Below are positions 36,500 to 45,287 of a stretch of 64,000 bases of DNA, one piece after another; within the stretch, counting starts at the first letter, position 1; the number at the start of each line of letters is the position of its first letter. The notes under the pieces are model-generated. The model searched no databases and was not told where the DNA came from. It saw only the letters and a list, made by a program, of their open reading frames with translations. Source of the DNA: UBA2705 sp963977105 (GTDB lineage: Bacteria > Pseudomonadota > Alphaproteobacteria > Micavibrionales > Micavibrionaceae). Made by a program: the position numbers and the translations under genes. The stretch covers positions 62,001-126,000 of the forward strand of contig CAXBNI010000002.1 in the NCBI GenBank assembly GCA_963977105.1, given 5' to 3'.

Positions 36500-36626
36500 A
36501 TATGAGAATATTATTATATAGAGAGAAATAACTAATAAAAAAAATTTGGGAAATCTGATAAGAATATCTAATTTTACGTTATTAATCTCCTCTTAAAATA
36601 CCAGCAAAATTAAATACCAGCTAAAT

Positions 36627-36663
36627 AAGCGTCGATCCAATTGCCCCCGGATCGACGCTTTTG
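36627..36663 (+). terminator. Terminator downstream of rng
   Basis: AAGCGTCGATCC (36627-36638) and GGATCGACGCTT (36649-36660), perfect 12-bp arms, followed by TTTT; ends the infA-maf-rng transcript about 210 bases after rng. Confidence 0.75.
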
Positions 36664-36747
36664 CTTGTCTGGCTTCTGGCTTCTGACTTCTGGCTTTTCA
36701 TTTCCACCCTCCTTCTCTAAACTTGATAGAACACAAACACCGAACAT

Positions 36748-36779
36748 AAAAAAAGCCCCAGGCGTGAACCTAGGGCTTT
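36748..36779 (-). terminator. Terminator after the 36805 gene
   Basis: On the minus strand AAAGCCCTAGG pairs with CCTGGGGCTTT (one G-U pair) and runs into a T tract, 25 bases after the stop at 36805. Confidence 0.85.
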
Positions 36780-36804
36780 CGGAAACTGAGAGGTTTCTTT
36801 TTAT

Positions 36805-37668
36805 TTACATCGCGAGGTCAAGTTTTTGAACTACAGGAGCTGCAGATGTACCTTTGTTTAACAGACCAGAAGCAATCGATCCGCCCCAACCAAGTACTTT
36901 AGGAACTTTGGTAAGTAAACCAAGGCCAAAGCCGTACTCTGCTGCTGTGTGTAATGCATGCCCAGCCGCACTGTCAATATCAGGCTTATTAATACCAACC
37001 GCAGTATCTTCAACAGCTTTATTCCAACTCTTAGCTAGATCTGAGTAACTATCATCACTAACAAGGCTAGCTACACCTGCCGCTGTATGAACCAGCATGC
37101 TTTGTAAACCATGTGACACATTGTGCACACCATCCATCAAATTCATTTCGTTTGGCAGATAGACCCCCGCCTTAACAGCTTGCGCAAAACCAACTTTTGC
37201 ATCTGGAGCCTGCGCCAAACCTGTTGCAGGGTCAATATTCTGCTGCGGACCATATTCTAATACTTCACGCTGCGCTTTTCTGTCTTGGTCAATCTTAAAG
37301 GCGCGCTCTTCCATACCGTCAACTTTTTTCATGCACCAATCAGCAAGTGGCTTACCAGCATCACCGAATAGCGAGAAGAAAGCGCCTAATTTAGCAAAAA
37401 ACCACTGAAAACTAGAGCTTGCGTCTGCAACCTCAGCATCACGCTTCGCTGCAGCTTCCGTTTGTGTCGCTTCTTGCATACCACGGCCAAAAAGACCGCC
37501 AATGCCATCAATAAAAGAACTAGTACCACGCCCTCTATTTAACGCTTGGTCTGCCACTAAGCCTGCGCCACCTAGACCAACTAAGCCCAAGCCTCCTTTA
37601 AGTAAGGTTCCGCCGAAAGCCCAACCCGTTTTTAATAAACCTAAACCTTTGCCAATAAATGGTAACAT
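36805..37668 (-). CDS. Hypothetical Gly-rich membrane-associated protein
   Basis: 287 residues. Three hydrophobic Gly-rich segments near the N-terminus, around 83-102 and near the C-terminus suggest membrane association rather than secretion. The N-terminal part is a GxGLxGLGGAG-type repeat. GAGGAAGAGTAG precedes the ATG at 37668. Monocistronic with its own terminator. I do not recognise the family; the sticky Gly-rich helices recall pore-forming or colicin-like hydrophobic hairpins, which is only an impression. Confidence 0.65.
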   Translation of the reverse strand: MLPFIGKGLGLLKTGWAFGGTLLKGGLGLVGLGGAGLVADQALNRGRGTSSFIDGIGGLFGRGMQEATQTEAAAKRDAEVADASSSFQWFFAKLGAFFSLFGDAGKPLADWCMKKVDGMEERAFKIDQDRKAQREVLEYGPQQNIDPATGLAQAPDAKVGFAQAVKAGVYLPNEMNLMDGVHNVSHGLQSMLVHTAAGVASLVSDDSYSDLAKSWNKAVEDTAVGINKPDIDSAAGHALHTAAEYGFGLGLLTKVPKVLGWGGSIASGLLNKGTSAAPVVQKLDLAM

Positions 37669-37991
37669 CTACTCTTCCTCTCAGTGTTTCTACTTAATTT
37701 ATTTTATACTCTTTATATAAAGATTTTCTTAAGTAGCGTTAATTTCTAAATAAAGTTTACGATAAAAAAGATAACTTTGCAAACTTATGCTATTTTTCTC
37801 ATTAAACTCAATAGCTTAGCTTGTTATGCCTTCGTGATCATCAAAACACCACTATGGCCAGTTACTTAATATAGTTGCATAAGAGTTATATAATCATACA
37901 TATAAATATTATGCAACTTTTTTTATTTTGCCACTAGACAAGATGCACAGCTTCTTATATAAAACTGCACTACAGATCATTTATACGGTCT
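37669..37991. other. AT-rich intergenic region with an orphan hairpin
   Basis: 323 bases between the 36805 gene start and tRNA-Phe. A terminator-like hairpin (37873-37924) is the only clear structure: 10-bp arms AGTTGCATAA/TTATGCAACT, an inner TTATAT/ATATAA stem and a seven-T run. No gene upstream on the plus strand accounts for it. Confidence 0.5.
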
Positions 37992-38066
37992 GCCCGGGTA
38001 GCTCAGTGGTAGAGCAGAGGATTGAAAATCCTCGTGTCGGTAGTTCAATTCTACCTCCGGGCACCA
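37992..38066 (+). tRNA. tRNA-Phe(GAA)
   Basis: Cloverleaf with acceptor GCCCGGG/TCCGGGC, anticodon stem GAGGA/TCCTC, loop TTGAAAA (GAA anticodon), T-loop TTCAATT and encoded CCA. All stems pair well. Confidence 0.96.
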
Positions 38067-38101
38067 CTTTTCCCAAATATACTATGAATACGAATAACTG
38101 A

Positions 38102-39739
38102 TTAAAGTACAGGCGCACCATTTGCAGGCGCTTCATGCTTAGGTCGCTCGGCCTTTTCTTGGCTGCTTATACGTGCGCGTATAGAATCAAGCACATCCGC
38201 CGATAATACGTCGTCCCCAACGCAGCAATCTGCAGACGTTTTCACAGCCCAGGACTTTTCACCGCGTATTGCCACTTGCCCATGGGCAAGAATGCGTGAT
38301 GGCCCGTCAACGCTGCCTAATATATCAATATTACCGCCCGCATGGATTTCAACCCTACCGCTAACATTGCCAATAATGCGAACATTTCCCGTTGTTTTAA
38401 TAATGACTTTTCCAAGCATGTCGCCATTAATAACAACATCCTCATTTCCCGCATCAATTTCAATTGCACCCTTCTTATAGCTGCTTTCTTCAACAGGCAT
38501 TTTAACAGGGCGCCCATCTTCACCACGCACCACTTTAGTGACCATTTTTGCATTGCGGATGCGACCATCAACCTGACCATCAATAAAGGCACCATTACAA
38601 TGCAGCTTTAAAGATCCAGAAAGAGCGACATTATCTGGCTTTTTATCTGCATGGTTAACAGCATAACTCCCGACCTTTAAACCGCCCTTAATATCAAAAC
38701 CGTTTTTACCCGACCATGAACGCTGCACTCCATCAATGCCGCACATCACATGAAGGTCAACATTGCCGTAGTCGCTATACGCTGCATTCAAATGCATAGG
38801 AAGGCCAAAATGAGGGCTTGATGCGCCGCCTTGTGGGTAAATAGCCTGCTCACGCGCACTTTGCTGAAAGCTTTTTCGCGCGGCATTCTGTTCATCTTCA
38901 AAGTCTGCATCCACACCTTCAGGCAAGCTTGCCCTTGGATCTTCCTCTGCCTCAAACTCCTCTTCAGGCTCATCCACCCATGCCGATTCGCCATCAACTG
39001 TGTGGCCGATACGTTTTTGTTGGGGCGCGGGCTCTGGGCGCGGTGGTGCTTCTATGTATTCACCATCAACGTTTTGTGATTCGCCCGCAGCATCAGCCTC
39101 TGCGATTGGCGCGTTGGCATCAACGACGCGCACATCTTTTATCTCTGCATCCCCTTGATCAAAATCAGCCTGCACATCCTGCTGCTTATGTTTTAAATCC
39201 CAGCTATACTTATGATAGGTCACCATGAAGCGATTGAGCAGCTGCTGAATTTTTTGTGCATCAGCATCATCTTTCAGTTCAAAATTACTGCCAGAAACAA
39301 CACTATCTTCTAAATGCTTATAATAAGCGGCAAGTGCGTTTTCTTCGCCATCAGGGGCGAATTGTCGACCAACGAGCTTATCATTCTTTTGCGCATGGCT
39401 CTGCCCCTGCAGAAGTTCTGGCTGTGCGCGTAATTGTTCATTATATATTTTTAATTTTTTAGGGTCGGCAAGAACAAGGCGATAGATAGAAGCCTTATTC
39501 GCAAGGTCAGCAATAAAGCCCTGCGTTTCGTCATCGCCCCATTGGGAAAAAGTATCTTTAATATGCTGCGGTACATCTAACTTTATGTTTTTCGTGATTA
39601 ACTTATCAAGTTTGACGCCGTACACTTGCTCAATATTTTCAAAAGCCTGCTTAATGCGCTTCTTATCACTCTCAAAATCATCTAAGCCTAAGAATAAGTA
39701 CACATTCTCAAAATTACTCTTCGCTTTTTCTTCACTCAT
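38102..39739 (-). CDS. J-like domain / bactofilin-type beta-solenoid fusion protein
   Basis: 545 residues, no signal peptide. The N-terminus (about 12-105) looks like a degenerate J-domain: VYLFLGLDDFESDKKRIKQA at the start and SIYRLVLADPKKLKIYNEQL at the end, with no HPD motif. An acidic Pro/Glu linker (about 190-290) follows. The C-terminal part (about 330-515) consists of short parallel beta-helix repeats (VVINGDMLGKVIIKTTGNV, RVEIHAGGNIDILGSV) like bactofilins and DUF342/FapA proteins. It may polymerise or act as a cytoplasmic scaffold. The ribosome site GAGG is 5 bases from the ATG. Confidence 0.7.
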   Translation of the reverse strand: MSEEKAKSNFENVYLFLGLDDFESDKKRIKQAFENIEQVYGVKLDKLITKNIKLDVPQHIKDTFSQWGDDETQGFIADLANKASIYRLVLADPKKLKIYNEQLRAQPELLQGQSHAQKNDKLVGRQFAPDGEENALAAYYKHLEDSVVSGSNFELKDDADAQKIQQLLNRFMVTYHKYSWDLKHKQQDVQADFDQGDAEIKDVRVVDANAPIAEADAAGESQNVDGEYIEAPPRPEPAPQQKRIGHTVDGESAWVDEPEEEFEAEEDPRASLPEGVDADFEDEQNAARKSFQQSAREQAIYPQGGASSPHFGLPMHLNAAYSDYGNVDLHVMCGIDGVQRSWSGKNGFDIKGGLKVGSYAVNHADKKPDNVALSGSLKLHCNGAFIDGQVDGRIRNAKMVTKVVRGEDGRPVKMPVEESSYKKGAIEIDAGNEDVVINGDMLGKVIIKTTGNVRIIGNVSGRVEIHAGGNIDILGSVDGPSRILAHGQVAIRGEKSWAVKTSADCCVGDDVLSADVLDSIRARISSQEKAERPKHEAPANGAPVL

Positions 39740-39826
39740 AACAGCCTCAATACCCCAAAATTATTATTCTTCACTTACTATTCTTCACTACCATGTATAA
39801 ACACAAAGGGTTAATTTTTTCTATAT

Positions 39827-41314
39827 TTATGTGAAAAGAACCTGCCCGATGGATTTCTTCCACCCCGCTAACGCTTCCGTGCGCCTATCAGCGGGCATAT
39901 CTGCCTGATAACGTTTATCAAGCTGCCATTTTCTGCTCACATCATCTAAGTCTTTATATAGCCCTGCATGTAGCCCCGCCAAATACGCCGCGCCCAAAGC
40001 CGTGGTTTCGGTAATAAGTGGCAGCTCAACAGGCTTATCGAGAATGTCTGACAAATACTGACACATAAAACCATTACTGACGAGACCGCCATCGCAGCGC
40101 AAAGCCGCAATCTCCCCGCCGCTATCAGCCATGAACGCCGCCATTAAGTCCTGCGTTTGGTATGCCTGCGCTTCAATCGCGGCACGGGTAATATGCGCTT
40201 TGTTACTTTCACGGCTCAGCCCCAAAATCGCCGCCTTGGCATCAGGCGCCCAATATGGCGCGCCAAGCCCCGTAAAGGCAGGCACAAAATACACGCCGTT
40301 ACTGTCTTCCACCGATAACGCAAGCGCTTCGCTTTCACTCGCATTGTCAAAGAATGACACATTATCACGCAGCCACTGTATCGCCGCCCCTGCCACAAAA
40401 ATAGAGCCTTCTAGCGCATAAGTGATTTTGCCACCAATTTGATATGCAATTGTCGTGAGCAGCCTGTTTTGTGAAGCTTTAAAGCTATCCCCAATATTCA
40501 TCAGCACAAAGCAGCCTGTCCCATAGGTAGACTTCACCATGCCTTTGGTAAAGCACGCCTGCCCGATTAAGGCCGCTTGTTGATCCCCTGCAACGCCGCC
40601 AATCTGCAGCGCCTTGCCTGCATAATCGCTATCAATCATGCCGAAATCATGAATATTGTCACAAATTTGCGGCAGCATCGACTCAGGAATATCGAACAGC
40701 GCCAGTAAATCCGTATCCCACGTCCCCTTTTCAATATTCATCAACATTGTACGTGATGCATTTGTCGCATCAGTATAATGGCGCTGTCCTTTAGTTAAAT
40801 GCCAAATCAGAAAGCTATCAACGGTGCCAAAGGCAAGCTGCCCTGCATCGGCCTTGACGCGCGCGCCATCAACATTATCTAATATCCATGCAATTTTGCT
40901 GGCTGAAAAATAAGGGTCGAGAAGCAGGCCTGTTTTATCTGTTATCGCGGCTTCATGACCTGCGTCTTTTAATCTCTGGCATAGATCTGCAGTGCGGCGG
41001 TCTTGCCAGACAATCGCATTATATATAGGCTTGCCACTTTCACGATCCCAAATAACCGTCGTCTCGCGCTGATTGGTTATACCTGCCGTGATGACATCAA
41101 AGCCCTTATCAGTGGCTTCCTGCAAAGCCGCCTTTATCGCCCAGAGCGTATCAGCCCAAATATCATTCGCGTCTTGCTCTACCCAGCCTTTATGCGGGTA
41201 ATGTAACGTCAGTTCCTTTTGCGCAAGCGCGATAATCTCGCCAGCAGCGCTAAAAACTATGGCGCGGCTGCTTGTTGTGCCTTGGTCAATGGAAAGGATT
41301 GCTTTGTCGGTCAT
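39827..41314 (-). CDS. glpK: Glycerol kinase
   Basis: 495 residues from the ATG at 41314 (GGGAG spacing). Phosphorylates glycerol with ATP to glycerol-3-phosphate. FGGY-family motifs: ILSIDQGTTSSRAIVF, GITNQRETTVIWDR, AIVWQDRRT, VKSTYGTGCFVLMN, TGLGAPYWAPDA and the C-terminal LRCDGGLVSNGFMCQ adenine site. It follows glpD on the same strand with a 29-base gap, giving a glpD-glpK operon for glycerol use; glpF and a GlpR-type regulator are not seen here. Confidence 0.97.
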   Translation of the reverse strand: MTDKAILSIDQGTTSSRAIVFSAAGEIIALAQKELTLHYPHKGWVEQDANDIWADTLWAIKAALQEATDKGFDVITAGITNQRETTVIWDRESGKPIYNAIVWQDRRTADLCQRLKDAGHEAAITDKTGLLLDPYFSASKIAWILDNVDGARVKADAGQLAFGTVDSFLIWHLTKGQRHYTDATNASRTMLMNIEKGTWDTDLLALFDIPESMLPQICDNIHDFGMIDSDYAGKALQIGGVAGDQQAALIGQACFTKGMVKSTYGTGCFVLMNIGDSFKASQNRLLTTIAYQIGGKITYALEGSIFVAGAAIQWLRDNVSFFDNASESEALALSVEDSNGVYFVPAFTGLGAPYWAPDAKAAILGLSRESNKAHITRAAIEAQAYQTQDLMAAFMADSGGEIAALRCDGGLVSNGFMCQYLSDILDKPVELPLITETTALGAAYLAGLHAGLYKDLDDVSRKWQLDKRYQADMPADRRTEALAGWKKSIGQVLFT

Positions 41315-41343
41315 ACTCATACTCCCAGCGCATAAGGGCTTCG

Positions 41344-42828
41344 TTATTTTTGAAAACGATCAATATAGTCTTGTAAAGCATCGCGCTGCACGGGCGTATA
41401 ATGCAGACCTAATTTTGTCCGCCGCCATAATATGTCATCCGCCTGCACCGCAAATTCTTCGCGAAGCAGATAATCAACCTCTGCCTGATACAGGCCGCAG
41501 CCAAAATCAATTCCGCCTGTTAAGCCAGCCTTAAGCCCCTGATCGATAATAACTTGCGCACGACTACCATATTGGCGCGCCCATCTTTGCGCGACCGTAC
41601 GGCAATGTGCGGCGTCCCCGTCAGGGCAGAGTGCCTGCACGCCATCATATAATGTATCAGCATTTAACTTACCGCCAAGCCCGCCGGGCAAAATGCTGCC
41701 CTTTGTCCACGGCGCACGCGGCGTTAGTTTTGAGAGTGCCTTTTCCGCTAAGACGCGATAGGTTGTGATTTTACCGCCAAATATTGACAGCAAAGGCGCG
41801 CCGGCAGCATCGCTGCGTTCCAGCACGTAATCACGTGTGACAGCAGATGCATTATTCTCGCCGCTATCTAGTAAGGGGCGCACGCCGCTGTAACTCGCCA
41901 CGACATCATTCGCCGATATTTCATCACGTAGATATAAATTCACTGCCTTGCAAAGGTAATCAACTTCATCATCACTGATTTGAACCGCCGCAGGATCCCC
42001 TTGATATTCGATATCCGTCGTCCCGATTAAACTAAATTCATCTTCATACGGTATAATAAAAACAATCCGCCCATCGGTCTGCTGTAATATATAACACTCA
42101 TCCCCCTCAAACAGGCGGCCCGTGATAATATGAGAACCCTTCACGAGACGAATATCATGCGTCTGCGCATTGGCAAGATCATTACCATCCAAGAAGTCAC
42201 GCACCCAGGGCCCCGCAGCATTAACAAGCTGCCTCGCCTTAATCGTTTGCCCAGCAAGCACGCCGCTTGCTTTTAAATGCCACAGTCCATCATGGCATGA
42301 CGCAGATTCGCAGCGCGTATAATTATAGATATCAGCCCCATGTTCGCAGGCGTCGATCGCATTCAAAATAACCATCCGCGCATCATCAACCCAACAATCC
42401 GCATAGGAAAAGCCTTTTTTATAGGCCGTTTTTAACTTATCCGGGTTCAGTCTCACCATCTTAGAGCCTGCAAGCTTTTTACGCCCACCTAAATGGTCAT
42501 ATAAAAACAGCCCCATGCGGATAAGCCATGCAGGGCGCATATCGCGGCTATAGGGCAGAATAAATTCAAGCGGCCAAATAATATGCGGCGCCATATTTAA
42601 TAAAACTTCACGTTCTTTAAGTGCCGCGCGCACTAAGCCGAATTCGTAATATTCTAAATAACGCAGCCCGCCATGCACTAACTTGGTAGAGGCTGATGAT
42701 GTCGCCGAGGCAAAATCCCCTTGCTCTAATAACAATACAGATAGACCACGCCCCGCCGCGTCACGGGCAATGCCCATGCCGTTAATTCCGCCGCCTATAA
42801 TTGCAATGTCATATATCTGTTCTGTCAT
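41344..42828 (-). CDS. glpD: Glycerol-3-phosphate dehydrogenase (aerobic, FAD)
   Basis: 494 residues from the ATG at 42828 (42837 also possible; neither has a strong ribosome site). Oxidises glycerol-3-phosphate to DHAP at the inner membrane and passes electrons to quinone. The FAD-binding GGGINGMGIARDAAGRG, the ASATSSASTKLVHGGLRYLE signature and IFGGKITTYRVLAE are all present. The C-terminal domain is complete. Operon with glpK. Confidence 0.96.
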   Translation of the reverse strand: MTEQIYDIAIIGGGINGMGIARDAAGRGLSVLLLEQGDFASATSSASTKLVHGGLRYLEYYEFGLVRAALKEREVLLNMAPHIIWPLEFILPYSRDMRPAWLIRMGLFLYDHLGGRKKLAGSKMVRLNPDKLKTAYKKGFSYADCWVDDARMVILNAIDACEHGADIYNYTRCESASCHDGLWHLKASGVLAGQTIKARQLVNAAGPWVRDFLDGNDLANAQTHDIRLVKGSHIITGRLFEGDECYILQQTDGRIVFIIPYEDEFSLIGTTDIEYQGDPAAVQISDDEVDYLCKAVNLYLRDEISANDVVASYSGVRPLLDSGENNASAVTRDYVLERSDAAGAPLLSIFGGKITTYRVLAEKALSKLTPRAPWTKGSILPGGLGGKLNADTLYDGVQALCPDGDAAHCRTVAQRWARQYGSRAQVIIDQGLKAGLTGGIDFGCGLYQAEVDYLLREEFAVQADDILWRRTKLGLHYTPVQRDALQDYIDRFQK

Positions 42829-42906
42829 AACGCGCATATATTAACACAAAAACAGCATTCCTCCATAGGGGGCAGGTAAAATAAACATCCAATATAGATT
42901 ATATAG

Positions 42907-42936
42907 TTGATAGGTTGCAACAGATGATGATACAAT
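42907..42936 (+). promoter_or_regulatory. Sigma-70-like promoter of candidate sRNA
   Basis: TTGATA (42907-42912), 18 bases, TACAAT (42931-42936). Both hexamers match consensus at five of six positions. Confidence 0.5.
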
Positions 42937-42942
42937 GGTTAC

Positions 42943-43025
42943 GTAAACTAAAATTGGATTAGAGAGGCGTAAGCGGGGATTCACACGATCCTCCCTTATT
43001 AAGACAAACCTCTCTAATTTTTTTT
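42943..43025 (+). ncRNA. Candidate small RNA with intrinsic terminator
   Basis: Between the divergent glpD and 43141 genes, a good promoter is followed about 80 nt later by a terminator. TTAGAGAGG (42959-42967) pairs perfectly with CCTCTCTAA (43009-43017), then eight T. The loop contains an imperfect inner hairpin (AAGCGGGGAT with ATCCTCCCTT). No ORF fits the plus-strand interval, and the downstream gene has another promoter-like pair (TTGGGT, TATAAA near 43098-43125), so this may be a free sRNA rather than a leader. The opposite strand carries a 47-codon frame that is an alternative explanation. Confidence 0.4.
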
Positions 43026-43140
43026 GGCTATATATTTCATGAAAAACATCTGCGCAAATAATCAAATAACGCGAGTAAGCATTGGCGCAATATCTCTTTG
43101 GGTTTAGAATAAAGGCGAATATAAAGGTACACACGTCTTT

Positions 43141-45282
43141 ATGAAGCATCTAAAATCTCGGCGTCCCCTTCTGGCGCTCATTTCATTTACAGCCCTTATC
43201 CCCTTTGCTGCACCAAGCTTTGCAGCGGATACATCCGTGCGCCCTGCTGCATTTAAGACCATCACCCTAAAATCAATCTACGGGCAGGCGGGCACATTAA
43301 CAACGCCAACTGCACGCCATTTCAAGACAGGTACGCTTAGCGCCCATATTGGTACATTAGACCCTTATGTGCATTTCGGCCTTGGTTTACAATTATTTGA
43401 TGGGCTGCACGCGCAAATGCGTCAAAGCGCTGAAATATCAAGCGTTCAAGATGACGCAAACCGCTTATTCCCCGGCATTGACCTTAAATTACGCCTGATG
43501 CGCGAAACCCAGCGCCGCCCTGAAATATCCATGGGGCTAAGCTCAGCCATTGGCCATAAACGAATGGCAGGCGAATACATCGCCGCAACGAAACGCTTTG
43601 GCGATTTCGACCTCACAACAGGACTTGGCTGGGGGCGCTTTGGCAGCGCCGCACATTTTGACAATCCGCTTAGCGCCCTCGGCGGTCATTTTAAAAGCCG
43701 CCGTCCCTTAGATGGCGAAGACGCCAACAGCCCTGATGATTGGTTCACAGGCAACAGCATTGGCTTTTTCGGTAGCATCACATGGCAAAGCCCAATAGAC
43801 GGTTTAAGCCTCAGCGCAGATTATGGCGCGGATCGTTATCGCGCAGAAAAAGCGGCCATTAACAGTTTCGACAGCCCTGCGCCCTATAGCATCGGCGCAT
43901 CATATGCGCCGAAGAAATGGGCAAGCTTTAGTGTCGGCCTCAGCGGCGCTGATAAAATCATGGGGCAGATCCACCTAAGCACCCCCATGCAAGATGCCAA
44001 AACCCACAGCGCAAAACGCTACACCGAACGCGCCTTACCGAACCGCCTATGGCATAAAATACGCGGCAGTACCGACACCAACATCTGGCCAGAAGATAAC
44101 CCTGACGCCTTTATTTCCAGTACAGAGTATAACAATCACGAAAAAACCATCCAGATTGAAACCGCAGGTCAGCATGAAACCCTGCCGTATATTATCGGCA
44201 AGGCAAGCAAAGAACTGATAAACAAAAGTTATGCCGAGCTGCGCAGGGTTGAAGCGCTCCCTATGCGTTACGGGTTACAAGGGCCGAAGATTAAAATTCT
44301 CAGACGTGACCTACATCATGCATCAGTTGACAATATTGGTAGCGCTGAAGAAATTTGGCAAAACGCCCAAATAACAAAAAAATCTTTTAAACCTGCGAAG
44401 CCAAGCCGTGAGTATCAAAAGCAAACCGCCAAGTTCTGGGGATTTACTTTAGAAAACCATATCAGCCTTAATGAGGAAGATAACGGTACACTGATGCGCA
44501 GCGCGCTGCTCGTCTCGCGCCGTATTCCTGTCGGACGCCATTTTCTATCGATCAACCGCGCGCGAATAAATTTATTTAATAATCTCGAAGGCTTAAAATA
44601 CCTCCGCTTATCGGACGCGAAAACTGTGCGCGGTAATGTCGAAGATTTCGCCGCCAATAGATTCGGCTACGATCAAGCCGCTGCCGTATATAACCGCACA
44701 CTATTCAATAGTCTGCATGTTGCGATGAGCGCAGGGTATTTAGAAGAAATGTATTTTGGCGGCGGCGCAGAAATACTTTACCGTCCGTTTGATAAAACAT
44801 GGGCGATTGGCGCGGAGATATTCGATGTCATAAAACGCAACCCGTTCACCCTCGGCGCAAGCGGCTTTGAAGATGGCACCAACACCATAACAGGCCATGT
44901 TAACACTTATTACGAAGTGCCCAACACTGACGCCACCATCGGCCTGTCCGCAGGGCGTTATCTTGCCAAAGAATATGGCGCGACACTCTCCATCGCGCAG
45001 AATTTTAGGAATGGTACGATGCTCAATGGCTTTGTGACCTCCACCCAAAAACAAGACCAAGATGTCTTTGGCGGGACAACGCATTTATATGGCGGCCTGA
45101 ATTTAAGCGTACCGCTCGGGGCGTTATCATTCCTGCCAAATGGTTCGGCAGCGACTTTAAAAACATCTCCACTCGGGCGCAATGCAGGGCAGAGGCTAGG
45201 CAAGCCGTTTGCTCTCTATGATGAGACCGAACAGCTTTCCCGCCGCCATATTATTCAAAACTGGGCTGATATCACGCCGTAA
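43141..45282 (+). CDS. YjbH-like outer-membrane protein
   Basis: 713 residues. Signal peptide (basic start, ends APSFAAD). The N-terminal region GQAGTLTTPTARHFKTGTL and the later DLKLRLMRE, EYIAATKRFGDFDLTTGLGWGRFG segments match YjbH, a group 4 capsule/exopolysaccharide-associated outer-membrane lipo- or barrel protein. The rest is rich in alternating barrel-like strands. In enterobacteria YjbH sits in yjbEFGH, but no yjbEFG partners are visible here. It ends 5 bases before the convergent membrane-family operon. Confidence 0.82.
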   Translation: MKHLKSRRPLLALISFTALIPFAAPSFAADTSVRPAAFKTITLKSIYGQAGTLTTPTARHFKTGTLSAHIGTLDPYVHFGLGLQLFDGLHAQMRQSAEISSVQDDANRLFPGIDLKLRLMRETQRRPEISMGLSSAIGHKRMAGEYIAATKRFGDFDLTTGLGWGRFGSAAHFDNPLSALGGHFKSRRPLDGEDANSPDDWFTGNSIGFFGSITWQSPIDGLSLSADYGADRYRAEKAAINSFDSPAPYSIGASYAPKKWASFSVGLSGADKIMGQIHLSTPMQDAKTHSAKRYTERALPNRLWHKIRGSTDTNIWPEDNPDAFISSTEYNNHEKTIQIETAGQHETLPYIIGKASKELINKSYAELRRVEALPMRYGLQGPKIKILRRDLHHASVDNIGSAEEIWQNAQITKKSFKPAKPSREYQKQTAKFWGFTLENHISLNEEDNGTLMRSALLVSRRIPVGRHFLSINRARINLFNNLEGLKYLRLSDAKTVRGNVEDFAANRFGYDQAAAVYNRTLFNSLHVAMSAGYLEEMYFGGGAEILYRPFDKTWAIGAEIFDVIKRNPFTLGASGFEDGTNTITGHVNTYYEVPNTDATIGLSAGRYLAKEYGATLSIAQNFRNGTMLNGFVTSTQKQDQDVFGGTTHLYGGLNLSVPLGALSFLPNGSAATLKTSPLGRNAGQRLGKPFALYDETEQLSRRHIIQNWADITP

Positions 45283-45287
45283 GCGTA

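Noticed and set aside
36668..36700. TCTGGCT-type short direct repeats after the rng terminator
   Set aside because: Only three to four imperfect 7-8-base units with no spacers; not a CRISPR array and no mobile-element features.
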